Part shown: one piece after another, positions 1-5,986 of the stretch
Layout: each line of letters opens with the position of its first letter
Position numbering within the stretch: position 1 is the first letter of the stretch
Source: a bacterium
GTDB lineage: Bacteria; Planctomycetota; J058; JAJDCP01
NCBI GenBank assembly: GCA_030428695.1
Contig: JAUIEM010000287.1
Coordinates: 1-13,061 of the forward strand
DNA length: 13,061 nt
Reading direction: 5' to 3'
Notes under the pieces: generated by a model
Databases searched by the model: none
What the model was told of the DNA's origin: nothing
The model's input: the letters and a program-made list of their open reading frames with translations, nothing else
Translations under genes and position numbers: made by a program

Positions 1-2
1 GC

Positions 3-115
3 GCCGCGCTCGCGCAGCTCGAGGCGCGGATCTCGATCAACCGGCTCTACGACCGCCTCCCCGGCCTCCGCCTCGCGCCCGGGCAGACCATCACGCCGAT
101 CCCCAGCGCGACGAA
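3..115 (+). pseudogene. Cytochrome P450 C-terminal fragment (window edge, probably truncated)
   Basis: Read from base 3, the plus strand begins AALAQLEARISINRLYDRLP and continues GLRLAPGQTITPIPSAT. This matches the stretch just after the haem-binding cysteine in many bacterial P450s (G-x-x-LA-x-LE-x-x-I-x-x-x-x-L-x-x-x-P-x-LRL-x-P). A normal P450 would continue for some 15-25 residues with a pattern like FRGP-x-x-L-x-V and then stop. Here the frame loses P450 character after about base 115 and stays open through DNA that is antisense to the polysaccharide genes, without a nearby stop. The upstream part, including the Cys ligand, lies outside the window. I read it as a P450 gene that has lost its natural 3' end at a rearrangement or assembly join. 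The family call rests on about 35 residues; chance similarity is possible. Confidence 0.4.
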
Positions 116-421
116 GGTCAGCGAGATCGCGTCGGAGTCGACCTGCTCCCAGGCGACCCCCAGGCAGGCCGCGACCACCCCCAGCGGCAGCAGGACCCCC
201 GCGCAGGGCAGGCCCGGACCGCTGCGCAGGCGGGTGAGCAGCAGGAGAATGAAGGTGGCGAGGCTGGTCAGGAAGAGCGCCGCGCCGACCCAGGGGAAGA
301 CGCCCCCGAAGGCCAGGCAGCCTGCGGCGACCTGCGCGACCAGCAGGGCGGCGAGGAGGAAGTCCAGGGCGCCGGAGCCCTCCTCAGGACGGCGTCTCCC
401 GCGGCGCGTTTCGCCCACCAT
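47..421 (-). CDS. Short membrane protein resembling the N-terminus of an O-antigen ligase/polymerase (probably truncated)
   Basis: This 124-aa product has an Arg-rich start (residues 1-17) and about four hydrophobic segments near 19-40, 45-63, 74-91 and 97-113. The sequence CLAFGGVFPWV (35-45) resembles the FGGV-x-PW motif near the start of many O-antigen ligase/Wzy-like proteins of exopolysaccharide clusters. Those proteins are usually 400 or more residues, so this would be only their first quarter. The ATG at 421 is supported by a strong ribosome site and overlaps the end of the upstream kinase gene by 38 bases, implying translational coupling. The last residues (CPGARRRPGRRS) are Arg-rich and antisense to the P450-like stretch, so the native C-terminus is probably missing. 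It could instead be a genuine small membrane protein. Confidence 0.5.
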   Translation of the reverse strand: MVGETRRGRRRPEEGSGALDFLLAALLVAQVAAGCLAFGGVFPWVGAALFLTSLATFILLLLTRLRSGPGLPCAGVLLPLGVVAACLGVAWEQVDSDAISLTFVALGIGVMVCPGARRRPGRRS

Positions 422-2510
422 CGCTCCCTTCCTCGTCCGGCCCGTAGCCGTAGCCGTAGCCGTACCCGTATCCGTAACCGTAGCCCGAGCCCCGTGCGTC
501 GACCCGGTTGACGACGACGCCGAGCAGCTGGGCGGGGGCTTCGCGCAGCTTCGCGCAGGCGTTGCGCGCGACCTCTTTCGGGGTCGCGAAGGCCTGCACG
601 ACGAAGACCGCGAAGCGCACGTGCTCGAGCAACGCGAGCGGGTCGGTGACCGTCAGCACGGGCGGACAGTCGAAGATCACCCAGTCGTAGCGCTCGCAGA
701 CCGCCTGGTGGAAGCGCCGGCACACGTCCCCGCCGAGCAGCTCGGCGGGGTTCGGCGGCAGCGGGCCGGAGGTCAGGATGTCGAGGTGCGGCTGCTCGCT
801 CGGCTGGATGTTCGCGAGGACCTTCTCGATCTCGCCGCTCGCCAGCCCGAGGGAGAGCCCCCCGTTGTCCTCGAGGGGCACGAGCTTGGCGACCCGGGGC
901 CGGCGCAGGTCGGCCCCGACCAGCAGCACGCGCTCCTCCGCCTGGGCCAGGGTGATCGCGAGGTTGAGGCTGATGAACGACTTCCCCTCGCCGGGGGTCG
1001 AGCTGGTGACGACGATCGAGCGCGGTTGCTTGGCGGGGACAGTGAAGCGCAGGCTGGTGCGCAGGGTGCGGAAGGACTCGGCGATCAGCGAGCGCGGCTT
1101 GCGGCTCGCGACCAGCTCGGGCTCGCCGCCCTCCGCCTCCTTCGCGCGCACGACCGGACAGGTGCCGAGCACCGCCAGCTCGAGGACGCGCTCGATGTCC
1201 CTCTGGCCCTTGAAGGTGTTGTCGAGGTACTCGAGGAAGAACGCCAGGCTGAGCCCGATCGCGAGGGCCCCGACCAGCCCGAGCAGCAGATCGCGGATCA
1301 GGTTCGGCCGCACCGGCGTGCGCGGCACGCGCGCCGGGTCGAGCATCGTGATCGAGCTCTCCTGGGTGCCGAGCCCCAGGGCCAGCTCTGCCTCGTCGAT
1401 GCGTTGCCGCAGGCGCCGGTAGTTGGTGGCGGAGGTCTCGAGCTGGGCCGAGAGCTCCTGCAGCTCGGAGATGCCGGTGTCGATCTCGCTGATCTCACGG
1501 CTGAGGGCGAGCTCGTCGACGCGCAGCTGGGTCAGGGTCGACTCGAACACCTCGAGCTCGCGTCGCAGGCTCTCGACGGTGCGTCCGACCTGCTCCTCGA
1601 GGCGTGCGGCCAGCCGCTCGCGGTTGGCCTGCTCGGTCTTCAGCTGCGGATGCTCTGCGCCGACCACGTCGGTGAGCTGCTCGATCGCGTCGTCGAGCGC
1701 CACGAGCCGATCGCGCAGCGGTCCCACGGTCGGGTAGCCGTCGAACTGCTGCAGGCTGAGGAGCGGCACGCCAGCCGCCAGGGCGGTGTCGATGGTCAAC
1801 AGCTCGAGGGAGCGGTCGAGCGCCCGCCCCGAGATCGTCGCGATCTGCTGGCGGACGGCGTCGAGCTTGCTGCTGAGGAGCTGCCTGTGCAGGGCCGCCG
1901 TCGTCGTGTCGGCCAGCCGGGCGTTCTGGACCTCGAGCAGCGCCTTCTCGTAGTCGGGGCGCATCTCCTCGGCGCGCACCCGCAGACGCTCGAGCCCCTC
2001 CTGGGTCACCCCGTGCTCGCGCTCGGCGGTCAGCGTCGCGAACTGCCGCACGAGGGTGTTGGCCGCCTCGGCGGCGAACACCGGATCGGTCGACTCATGC
2101 TGGACCTGCACCAGCCCCTGGTTGCGGCTGTTGTCACTGATGTCGAAGCGACCGCGCAGGCCGCCGACCGGCACCCCCAGGCTCTCCGCGACGCGGCTGA
2201 GCAGCAGCTCGGAGCGCAGCAGCGCGAAGTGCACCGAGCCGATCTGACGGCTGCTGGGATCGTAGATGTCCTGGACGTTGACGAGGTTGAGCGACTGCAC
2301 CTCGATCAACATCGAGGCGGTCGCACGGTAGACCGGGACCTGCGACGAGCTGTACATCGCGGCGGCGCCGACGATCAACAGGCAGGTGACGATCAGCGTC
2401 CAACGCCGTCGCCACAGGATGCGCACGTAGTCGCGCAGGTGGGGCTGGACGCTCTCGGCCTCCGAAGCGCGGCCGGGCTGCCAGCGGTTGGCGTGAAAAT
2501 CGCCGGACAC
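384..2510 (-). CDS. Wzc-like polysaccharide co-polymerase and BY-type tyrosine autokinase
   Basis: This 708-aa inner-membrane protein matches the Wzc/GumC-plus-kinase family that controls exopolysaccharide chain length and export. It has a Wzz domain with a first membrane helix near 37-54, a long coiled-coil periplasmic region (about 150-390), and the Pro-rich RVPRTPVRPN before a second helix (about 408-430). The cytoplasmic kinase has Walker A PGEGKS (506-511), Walker A' LLVGADLRRP (G532, D534, R536) and Walker B VIFDCPP (D614). The tail has seven tyrosines (677-689), the usual site of autophosphorylation. The first Asp of Walker A' is Gly, which is unusual and may weaken catalysis. The start is GTG, 3 bases after the stop of the upstream gene, with no strong ribosome site, so coupled translation is likely. 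Confidence 0.93.
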   Translation of the reverse strand: MSGDFHANRWQPGRASEAESVQPHLRDYVRILWRRRWTLIVTCLLIVGAAAMYSSSQVPVYRATASMLIEVQSLNLVNVQDIYDPSSRQIGSVHFALLRSELLLSRVAESLGVPVGGLRGRFDISDNSRNQGLVQVQHESTDPVFAAEAANTLVRQFATLTAEREHGVTQEGLERLRVRAEEMRPDYEKALLEVQNARLADTTTAALHRQLLSSKLDAVRQQIATISGRALDRSLELLTIDTALAAGVPLLSLQQFDGYPTVGPLRDRLVALDDAIEQLTDVVGAEHPQLKTEQANRERLAARLEEQVGRTVESLRRELEVFESTLTQLRVDELALSREISEIDTGISELQELSAQLETSATNYRRLRQRIDEAELALGLGTQESSITMLDPARVPRTPVRPNLIRDLLLGLVGALAIGLSLAFFLEYLDNTFKGQRDIERVLELAVLGTCPVVRAKEAEGGEPELVASRKPRSLIAESFRTLRTSLRFTVPAKQPRSIVVTSSTPGEGKSFISLNLAITLAQAEERVLLVGADLRRPRVAKLVPLEDNGGLSLGLASGEIEKVLANIQPSEQPHLDILTSGPLPPNPAELLGGDVCRRFHQAVCERYDWVIFDCPPVLTVTDPLALLEHVRFAVFVVQAFATPKEVARNACAKLREAPAQLLGVVVNRVDARGSGYGYGYGYGYGYGYGPDEEGSDGGRNAPRETPS
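424..434 (-). promoter_or_regulatory. Ribosome binding site inside the kinase tail, sets the start at 421
   Basis: The minus strand reads GAGGAAGGGAG two bases before the ATG at 421. This purine run lies within the coding sequence for the last residues of the Wzc-like kinase. It supports the overlapping start over later in-frame starts. Confidence 0.55.
444..485 (-). repeat. Six-base tandem repeat coding for the Tyr-Gly tail of the kinase
   Basis: Seven consecutive GTA-NCC-type hexamers on the plus strand (GTAGCC three times, then GTACCC, GTATCC, GTAACC and GTAGCC) encode seven Gly-Tyr pairs at residues 676-689. Third-position differences among the Gly codons show that the array is not freshly duplicated. 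Hexamer gain or loss would change tyrosine number without shifting the frame. Confidence 0.9.
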
Positions 2511-2513
2511 GGC

Positions 2514-3113
2514 TCAGGGACGGAAGGGGCTGACAGGCGGGGGGGCGGCCGCGGCGGAGCCGCTACTCGAGGAATCCTGGTTGTTGAGGATGATGATCAC
2601 CGCCGCGGTCCCGCCACCGATCAGCACGGCACCGCCCGCGCCGAGCGCGATCGCGGTCTCGGTCCCGGTCCACTCGGACTGCAGGAGCGAGCCGACCTGC
2701 AGCTGCTGCGCGGGCAGGAAGAGCTCGACCGTGACCGGGGTCTCCCCTTCGGGCAACACCGCGACGGCCCAGGAGGCGGGCACGGAGATCAGCAGGTCCG
2801 CGGCGAAGGCCTCATCCCCTTCGAGCTCGGTCTTCACCCGGACCGGCACCTGCGCTCGCCCGACCCGGACGAGGTAGGAACCGACCTCGACGTCGGCGAA
2901 GCGGAACGCTCCCTCGTCGTCGGTCTGCCTCGCATCGACCTTGTCGCCGTCCGCCCGGTAGAGCTCGACGGCGATGTCACTGATGGGGCTGACGCCGTCG
3001 GCGCCGACCAGGACACCGCTCAGTGCGCCCGGGCGAAAGATCGGTGTGCGGGTCTCGGCGAGCCCGACGCCGGTCAGAAGCAGGAGGGCGAACAGTGAAA
3101 ACGACTTGCGCAT
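2514..3113 (-). CDS. Secreted or anchored protein with a carboxypeptidase-regulatory-like beta domain, exopolysaccharide locus
   Basis: This 199-aa protein starts with a signal peptide (MRKSFSLFALLLLTGVGLA, likely cleaved near residue 19). Residues about 30-90 look like a carboxypeptidase-regulatory/SdrD-B-like beta-sandwich: a GVLVGADG-type opening, then TDDEGAFRFADVEVGSYLVR, the usual 'T-D-x-x-G-x-F-x-F-x-x-x-x-x-G-x-Y' pattern. A second, strand-rich part follows, then a Gly/Ala-rich hydrophobic helix near 152-176 and a Ser/Ala/Pro tail. The protein is therefore probably exported and tethered by its C-terminal helix. The ATG is preceded by GGAGGAG at 9 bases. It is the first gene of the polysaccharide operon visible here and lies 3 bases from the Wzc-like gene, suggesting a role in assembly or export. 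Specific function not recognised. Confidence 0.8.
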   Translation of the reverse strand: MRKSFSLFALLLLTGVGLAETRTPIFRPGALSGVLVGADGVSPISDIAVELYRADGDKVDARQTDDEGAFRFADVEVGSYLVRVGRAQVPVRVKTELEGDEAFAADLLISVPASWAVAVLPEGETPVTVELFLPAQQLQVGSLLQSEWTGTETAIALGAGGAVLIGGGTAAVIIILNNQDSSSSGSAAAAPPPVSPFRP

Positions 3114-3154
3114 CGCGCGTGACTCCTCCGGAAGTGGTACGAAACCACCCCTTT

Positions 3155-3183
3155 ACGGTAGCAGGGAATCGGGGCGACGTCAA
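3155..3183 (-). promoter_or_regulatory. Putative sigma-70-type promoter for the polysaccharide operon
   Basis: The minus strand has TTGACG (3178-3183), a 17-base spacer, and TACCGT (3155-3160). Transcription would start near 3148, about 35 bases before the ATG at 3113. A small inverted repeat (GTGGT at 3134-3138, ACCAC at 3144-3148) sits at the predicted start point and could be an operator or a leader hairpin. Confidence 0.5.
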
Positions 3184-3236
3184 TCGCGTACCAGCCCCGT
3201 CAAGCCCCATGGCACGGGGGAAGAGCCCCCCGCCCG

Positions 3237-3265
3237 ATGACGCGCCGAGCGCGATCCGCTAGACT
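3237..3265 (+). promoter_or_regulatory. Putative sigma-70-type promoter for the protease-sulfotransferase pair
   Basis: ATGACG (3237-3242) is followed after 17 bases by TAGACT (3260-3265). A transcript starting near 3272 would exclude the upstream in-frame ATG at 3237 and fits the chosen start at 3294. The assignment rests on matches to the consensus only. Confidence 0.4.
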
Positions 3266-3293
3266 CCAGGGCACATCCACCAGAGGAGCGAGG

Positions 3294-3974
3294 ATGGGCC
3301 GGGCCTTCATTCTGCTGGTCGCCGCGTGTTGCGGCGCGGGCTGCACTTCCTGCTGGTCCGTGCGGCGGCCCGCGGACCTGCCGCTGGTGATCGTCGCGAC
3401 CGCGGGAGGTTGGGGCCAGGGCGTGATCCTCGCGAGCGGGCGGCGCGGCACCTACGTGCTCAGCGCCGGCCACGTCGCCGGCCCCGACGCACGGGTTCTC
3501 GTGCCCGCCGCGGCCCGCAGCGACGGCGGCGCCGCCGGTTGGCATCCCGCCACCGTCCTCGCCCGTCGGGCGGGGCTCGCGCCGGGCGACCGACCGCGCG
3601 CGGTCGATGTCGCGCTGCTCCGGGTCACCACGGACCCGCCCTGCGCCTCCCTGCCCCTCGCTGCGCAGCGCCACGGAGCGGCCCTCGAGCTGATCCGCTT
3701 CGAGCGCGCCGGCTGCGCCCTCGACGCGCGGCGGGAGCCGGCGACCAGCGTCGGGATCGGCGGCGCCGAGGGGCGCCTGTTCGCCTTCTCCGGTCCCGCC
3801 CCCGGTCCGGGCGCGAGCGGCGCCCCGCTCGTCGCCGACGACCGCCTGCGGGGGCTGGTGCTCGCCACCCTCGAAGGCGCGCCGGAGGCGCCCTGGCTGG
3901 CCCTCGATGTCGCCGCGGTCCACACCTTCCTCGCCGAGACGGGCCACGCCGCCCTGCTGGAGGACGCCGAGTGA
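3294..3974 (+). CDS. Trypsin-like serine protease, predicted lipoprotein
   Basis: This 226-aa protein has the three catalytic blocks of the trypsin-like (S1, chymotrypsin-fold) family: LSAGHV with His60, DVALLRV with Asp105, and GPGASGAPLV with Ser175. GASGAP replaces the common GDSGGP. Length suits a single protease domain with no PDZ domain, unlike DegP/HtrA. The start MGRAFILLVAACCGAGC has a short hydrophobic stretch followed by Cys12, Cys13, Cys17 and Cys20. Cys12 (VAAC) or Cys17 (GAGC) could be lipidated, placing it in the envelope. I chose the ATG at 3294 because AGAGGAG lies 5 bases upstream and it starts directly at the signal peptide; the in-frame ATG at 3237 would add 19 basic residues. 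It overlaps the next gene by 4 bases. Substrate unknown. Confidence 0.82.
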   Translation: MGRAFILLVAACCGAGCTSCWSVRRPADLPLVIVATAGGWGQGVILASGRRGTYVLSAGHVAGPDARVLVPAAARSDGGAAGWHPATVLARRAGLAPGDRPRAVDVALLRVTTDPPCASLPLAAQRHGAALELIRFERAGCALDARREPATSVGIGGAEGRLFAFSGPAPGPGASGAPLVADDRLRGLVLATLEGAPEAPWLALDVAAVHTFLAETGHAALLEDAE

Positions 3975-4888
3975 GCGCGCCGGCCTGGAGCGAGCGCTTG
4001 CGCCTGCGCCTGCGCCGCAGCGACACCTGGCGTCGCTGGCGGAAGACCTGGCGGCAGCACCGGGATGCACAGACGCAGGACCCGCCTCCCGCGGCCGGCT
4101 GGATCTTCGTGCTCGGCGTCAACAACTCCGGCACGACCGTGCTGCAGCGCGTGCTGAACGGCGTCGAGGGCCTGCGCGGCCTGCCCCGCGAGGGCCAGCA
4201 CCTCAGCCCGGCGCGGCCGGCGCCGATGCACCTCGGGGTCATCCGCTGCTGGACGCGCCGGCTCGACGTCTTCCGCCGCACCGAGCACGACGCCGGCCCC
4301 CACGAGCGCGAGCTCGCCCGCCAGCTCGCCCGCGACTGGAGGCGTCACGCCGCCCCGGGGTCGGGGCCGATCGTCGAGAAGAGCCCCCCGCACACGGTGG
4401 CGGCGCGCTGGTTCCAGCATCACTTCCCGGAGAGCGGCTTCATCGCGATCGTGCGCCATCCCTTCGCGGTGTGCGACGGGATCCACAGGCGCACGCCCCG
4501 CTCGTTGTTCGAGGCCGCGCGCCACTGGCGCATCGCCAACCGCATCCTGCTCGACGACCTGCCGTGGCTCCAGCGGCGGGTGTTGATCCGCTACGAGGAC
4601 TTCTGCGCGCGGCGCCCGGCCTGCCTCGCGGCGCTCAATCGCGTGCTGCCGGTGCCCCTCCGCGACGAGCACCTCGCGTCCCTGCGCTACGCGGCGAACA
4701 TCGAAGACCGCGACGCGCCGCTGCGTGACTTCAACCGCGCGAGCTTCGACCGCCTCGGCCCGGAGGAGCGCGCCGGGATCGCGGCGGAGGTCGGCGATCT
4801 CGCGCCCCTGCTCGGTTACCGCTGCGGTCTCGAGGAGCCGGTCGGGACGCCGGCCTCGCCCCTGGTCGAAGGCTGGGGAGAGCGGTGA
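3971..4888 (+). CDS. PAPS-dependent sulfotransferase family protein
   Basis: This 305-aa protein fits the sulfotransferase family, which moves sulfate from PAPS to hydroxyl groups of sugars, lipids or proteins. The 5'-phosphosulfate loop is WIFVLGVNNSGTTVLQRVL (44-62; NNSGTT in place of the usual R-SGTT). EKSP (136-139) matches the conserved K-[TS]-P element, and FIAIVRHPFAVCDGI (157-171) is the 3'-phosphate-binding region with Arg162. The first 32 residues are Arg/Trp-rich and basic, perhaps membrane-associated, with no signal peptide. The GTG start at 3971 overlaps the protease stop as GTGA, so the two are translationally coupled. The frame stays open upstream, but that part is antisense or overlapping to the protease and is not part of the gene. 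Possible substrates include the nearby exopolysaccharide; this is inference. Confidence 0.85.
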   Translation: MSAPAWSERLRLRLRRSDTWRRWRKTWRQHRDAQTQDPPPAAGWIFVLGVNNSGTTVLQRVLNGVEGLRGLPREGQHLSPARPAPMHLGVIRCWTRRLDVFRRTEHDAGPHERELARQLARDWRRHAAPGSGPIVEKSPPHTVAARWFQHHFPESGFIAIVRHPFAVCDGIHRRTPRSLFEAARHWRIANRILLDDLPWLQRRVLIRYEDFCARRPACLAALNRVLPVPLRDEHLASLRYAANIEDRDAPLRDFNRASFDRLGPEERAGIAAEVGDLAPLLGYRCGLEEPVGTPASPLVEGWGER

Positions 4889-4908
4889 AGGATGACCTCG
4901 TCGGGGTG

Positions 4909-4953
4909 CCGACCGCCCGGCCCGGACCGGAGGCCTCCTGAGGGCGCGGTCGG
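4909..4953. terminator. Possible bidirectional terminator hairpin between convergent genes
   Basis: The 85-base gap between the convergent sulfotransferase and DUF952 genes holds CCGACCGC (4909-4916) and its exact complement GCGGTCGG (4946-4953). A perfect 10-base palindrome GGAGGCCTCC (4929-4938) lies in the loop. There is no T-run, so intrinsic termination is uncertain; the position between two stops is the main argument. Confidence 0.3.
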
Positions 4954-4973
4954 GGAGGTGGCGTCGTCGCGGG

Positions 4974-5285
4974 CTACGCGTCGAGCGCGCGCACCTCGAG
5001 CACGGCGCTGGTCGGGATCTGCCCGTAGACGTGGGGAAAGGCCTGGCCGCCGCGCGAGGTCTCCCAGCGCAAGGTGCCGGGCTCCAGGCACGCGGGGTCG
5101 ATGCGCAGCAGCAACAGCCCGATGCGGCCCGCGTAGTGTTTGCGCAGCGTGCCTTCCCACTGATCGGCAGCGGACAGGTGGATGAAGCCGTCGCGGCGGT
5201 CGTCGGCGTTCGGCGGCAGGAAGCCGTCGGCCTGGGCCCGCTCCCAGTCTGCACGGCTGACGATGCGGTAGAGGGCGGCGCTCAT
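4974..5285 (-). CDS. DUF952 family protein
   Basis: This 103-aa cytosolic protein matches DUF952 (COG3502) over its full length. Visible family features are ALYRIVSRADWERA at the start, DDRRDGFIHLSAADQWEGT (about residues 28-46) and WETSRGGQAFPHVYGQIPTS (about 74-93). The family is about 100-120 residues, so it looks complete. Its biochemical role is not established; from memory, a solved member has a fold related to ADP-ribosyltransferases, but I cannot confirm that here. The ATG overlaps the stop of the upstream gene as ATGA, and it is the last gene of the deiminase operon. Confidence 0.88.
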   Translation of the reverse strand: MSAALYRIVSRADWERAQADGFLPPNADDRRDGFIHLSAADQWEGTLRKHYAGRIGLLLLRIDPACLEPGTLRWETSRGGQAFPHVYGQIPTSAVLEVRALDA

Positions 5286-5986
5286 TCCGGTTTCTTGACC
5301 TCGTCGTCGAGTACGAAGTGGCCGGCATCGTCGAGCGCCGTGTAGGCGTCGAAGGTCGCTTCGCCGAGGATCGCGGTCAGGTTCTCGGCCAGCCGCCGGC
5401 GGATCTCGGCGAGCAGCGGTCCGAGCACCGCGGGCGGATCGTCCGGCCGGGTCTCGTACAGCTCGACCTTCTCGTTCAGCGCGGTGCGGAATGCCTCCCG
5501 CGCCTGGGAAGCGAGCAGCGGAGCGACCCCGAGGGAGTCCTGCAGGACCTCGATGCGCAGGGCGTCCCGGCGGTTCTGACGGTCGATCCAGCCCGCCCGT
5601 CGTTCGCGTTCCTGCGGCGTCACCCCGTCCTCCCCCGCGCCCTCGTCCCCGGCGCCGGCGACCGGCTCCGCGCCTGCTTCCGGCCCGCTCGGGCCCCGAG
5701 GGGCGCCGCCCGGCAGGGCGTCCGGCCGACCCTCGAGGGCGGCGATCTCGACGTCGAAGGGGAGCGCGCCCTCGGCGGGCGCTTCCACCGGCTCACCGCG
5801 GAGCGCGGCGGCGACCTCGGGCGGCAGCTCGCCGTCCGGATCGAGGGCGTCGCCCTGCCCGGCGCTGCGGTTCCCGCGCCCTCCGGTCGTCGGGAGCTCG
5901 TCTCCACCCCACCACAACAGCGCGACCGCGGCGCAGGCCGCGATCGCGATGAGGCCGCAGAGAGTCGTCGCGAGCGAACGGCTCAT
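5282..5986 (-). CDS. Membrane-anchored protein of unknown function with helical C-terminal domain
   Basis: I do not recognise this 234-aa protein. It has one N-terminal hydrophobic segment (residues about 6-25, ending ALLWWGG), which is probably an uncleaved anchor with the rest in the periplasm. A low-complexity Gly/Ala/Glu/Pro-rich stretch (about 30-125) leads to a charged helical region (about 130-225) with TPQERERRAGWIDRQNRRDA and later AEIRRRLAENLTAILGEATF. The 'L-x-x-x-L-x-x-x-L-G-x-x-x-[FY]-x-x-[YL]' texture faintly recalls LTXXQ/Spy-type periplasmic helical proteins, a weak guess. An in-frame ATG 14 codons upstream exists, but the ATG at 5986 overlaps the deiminase stop as ATGA and begins directly at the membrane segment. 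It also overlaps DUF952 as ATGA, so the three genes are tightly coupled. Confidence 0.75.
   Translation of the reverse strand: MSRSLATTLCGLIAIAACAAVALLWWGGDELPTTGGRGNRSAGQGDALDPDGELPPEVAAALRGEPVEAPAEGALPFDVEIAALEGRPDALPGGAPRGPSGPEAGAEPVAGAGDEGAGEDGVTPQERERRAGWIDRQNRRDALRIEVLQDSLGVAPLLASQAREAFRTALNEKVELYETRPDDPPAVLGPLLAEIRRRLAENLTAILGEATFDAYTALDDAGHFVLDDEVKKPE

Noticed and set aside
234..3098. 954-codon open frame on the plus strand
   Set aside because: It is antisense to the Wzc-like kinase and the beta-domain protein, which have clear motifs. It is Arg/Gln/Glu/Leu/Asp-rich with no domain, as expected for a GC-rich shadow frame.
3237..3293. Upstream start for the protease
   Set aside because: It would put 19 basic residues before the lipoprotein signal and start within the predicted promoter.
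3452..5254. 600-codon open frame on the minus strand opposite the protease and sulfotransferase
   Set aside because: Low-complexity Arg/Ala/Pro composition and no recognisable motif; the plus-strand genes have catalytic motifs, ribosome sites and coupling.
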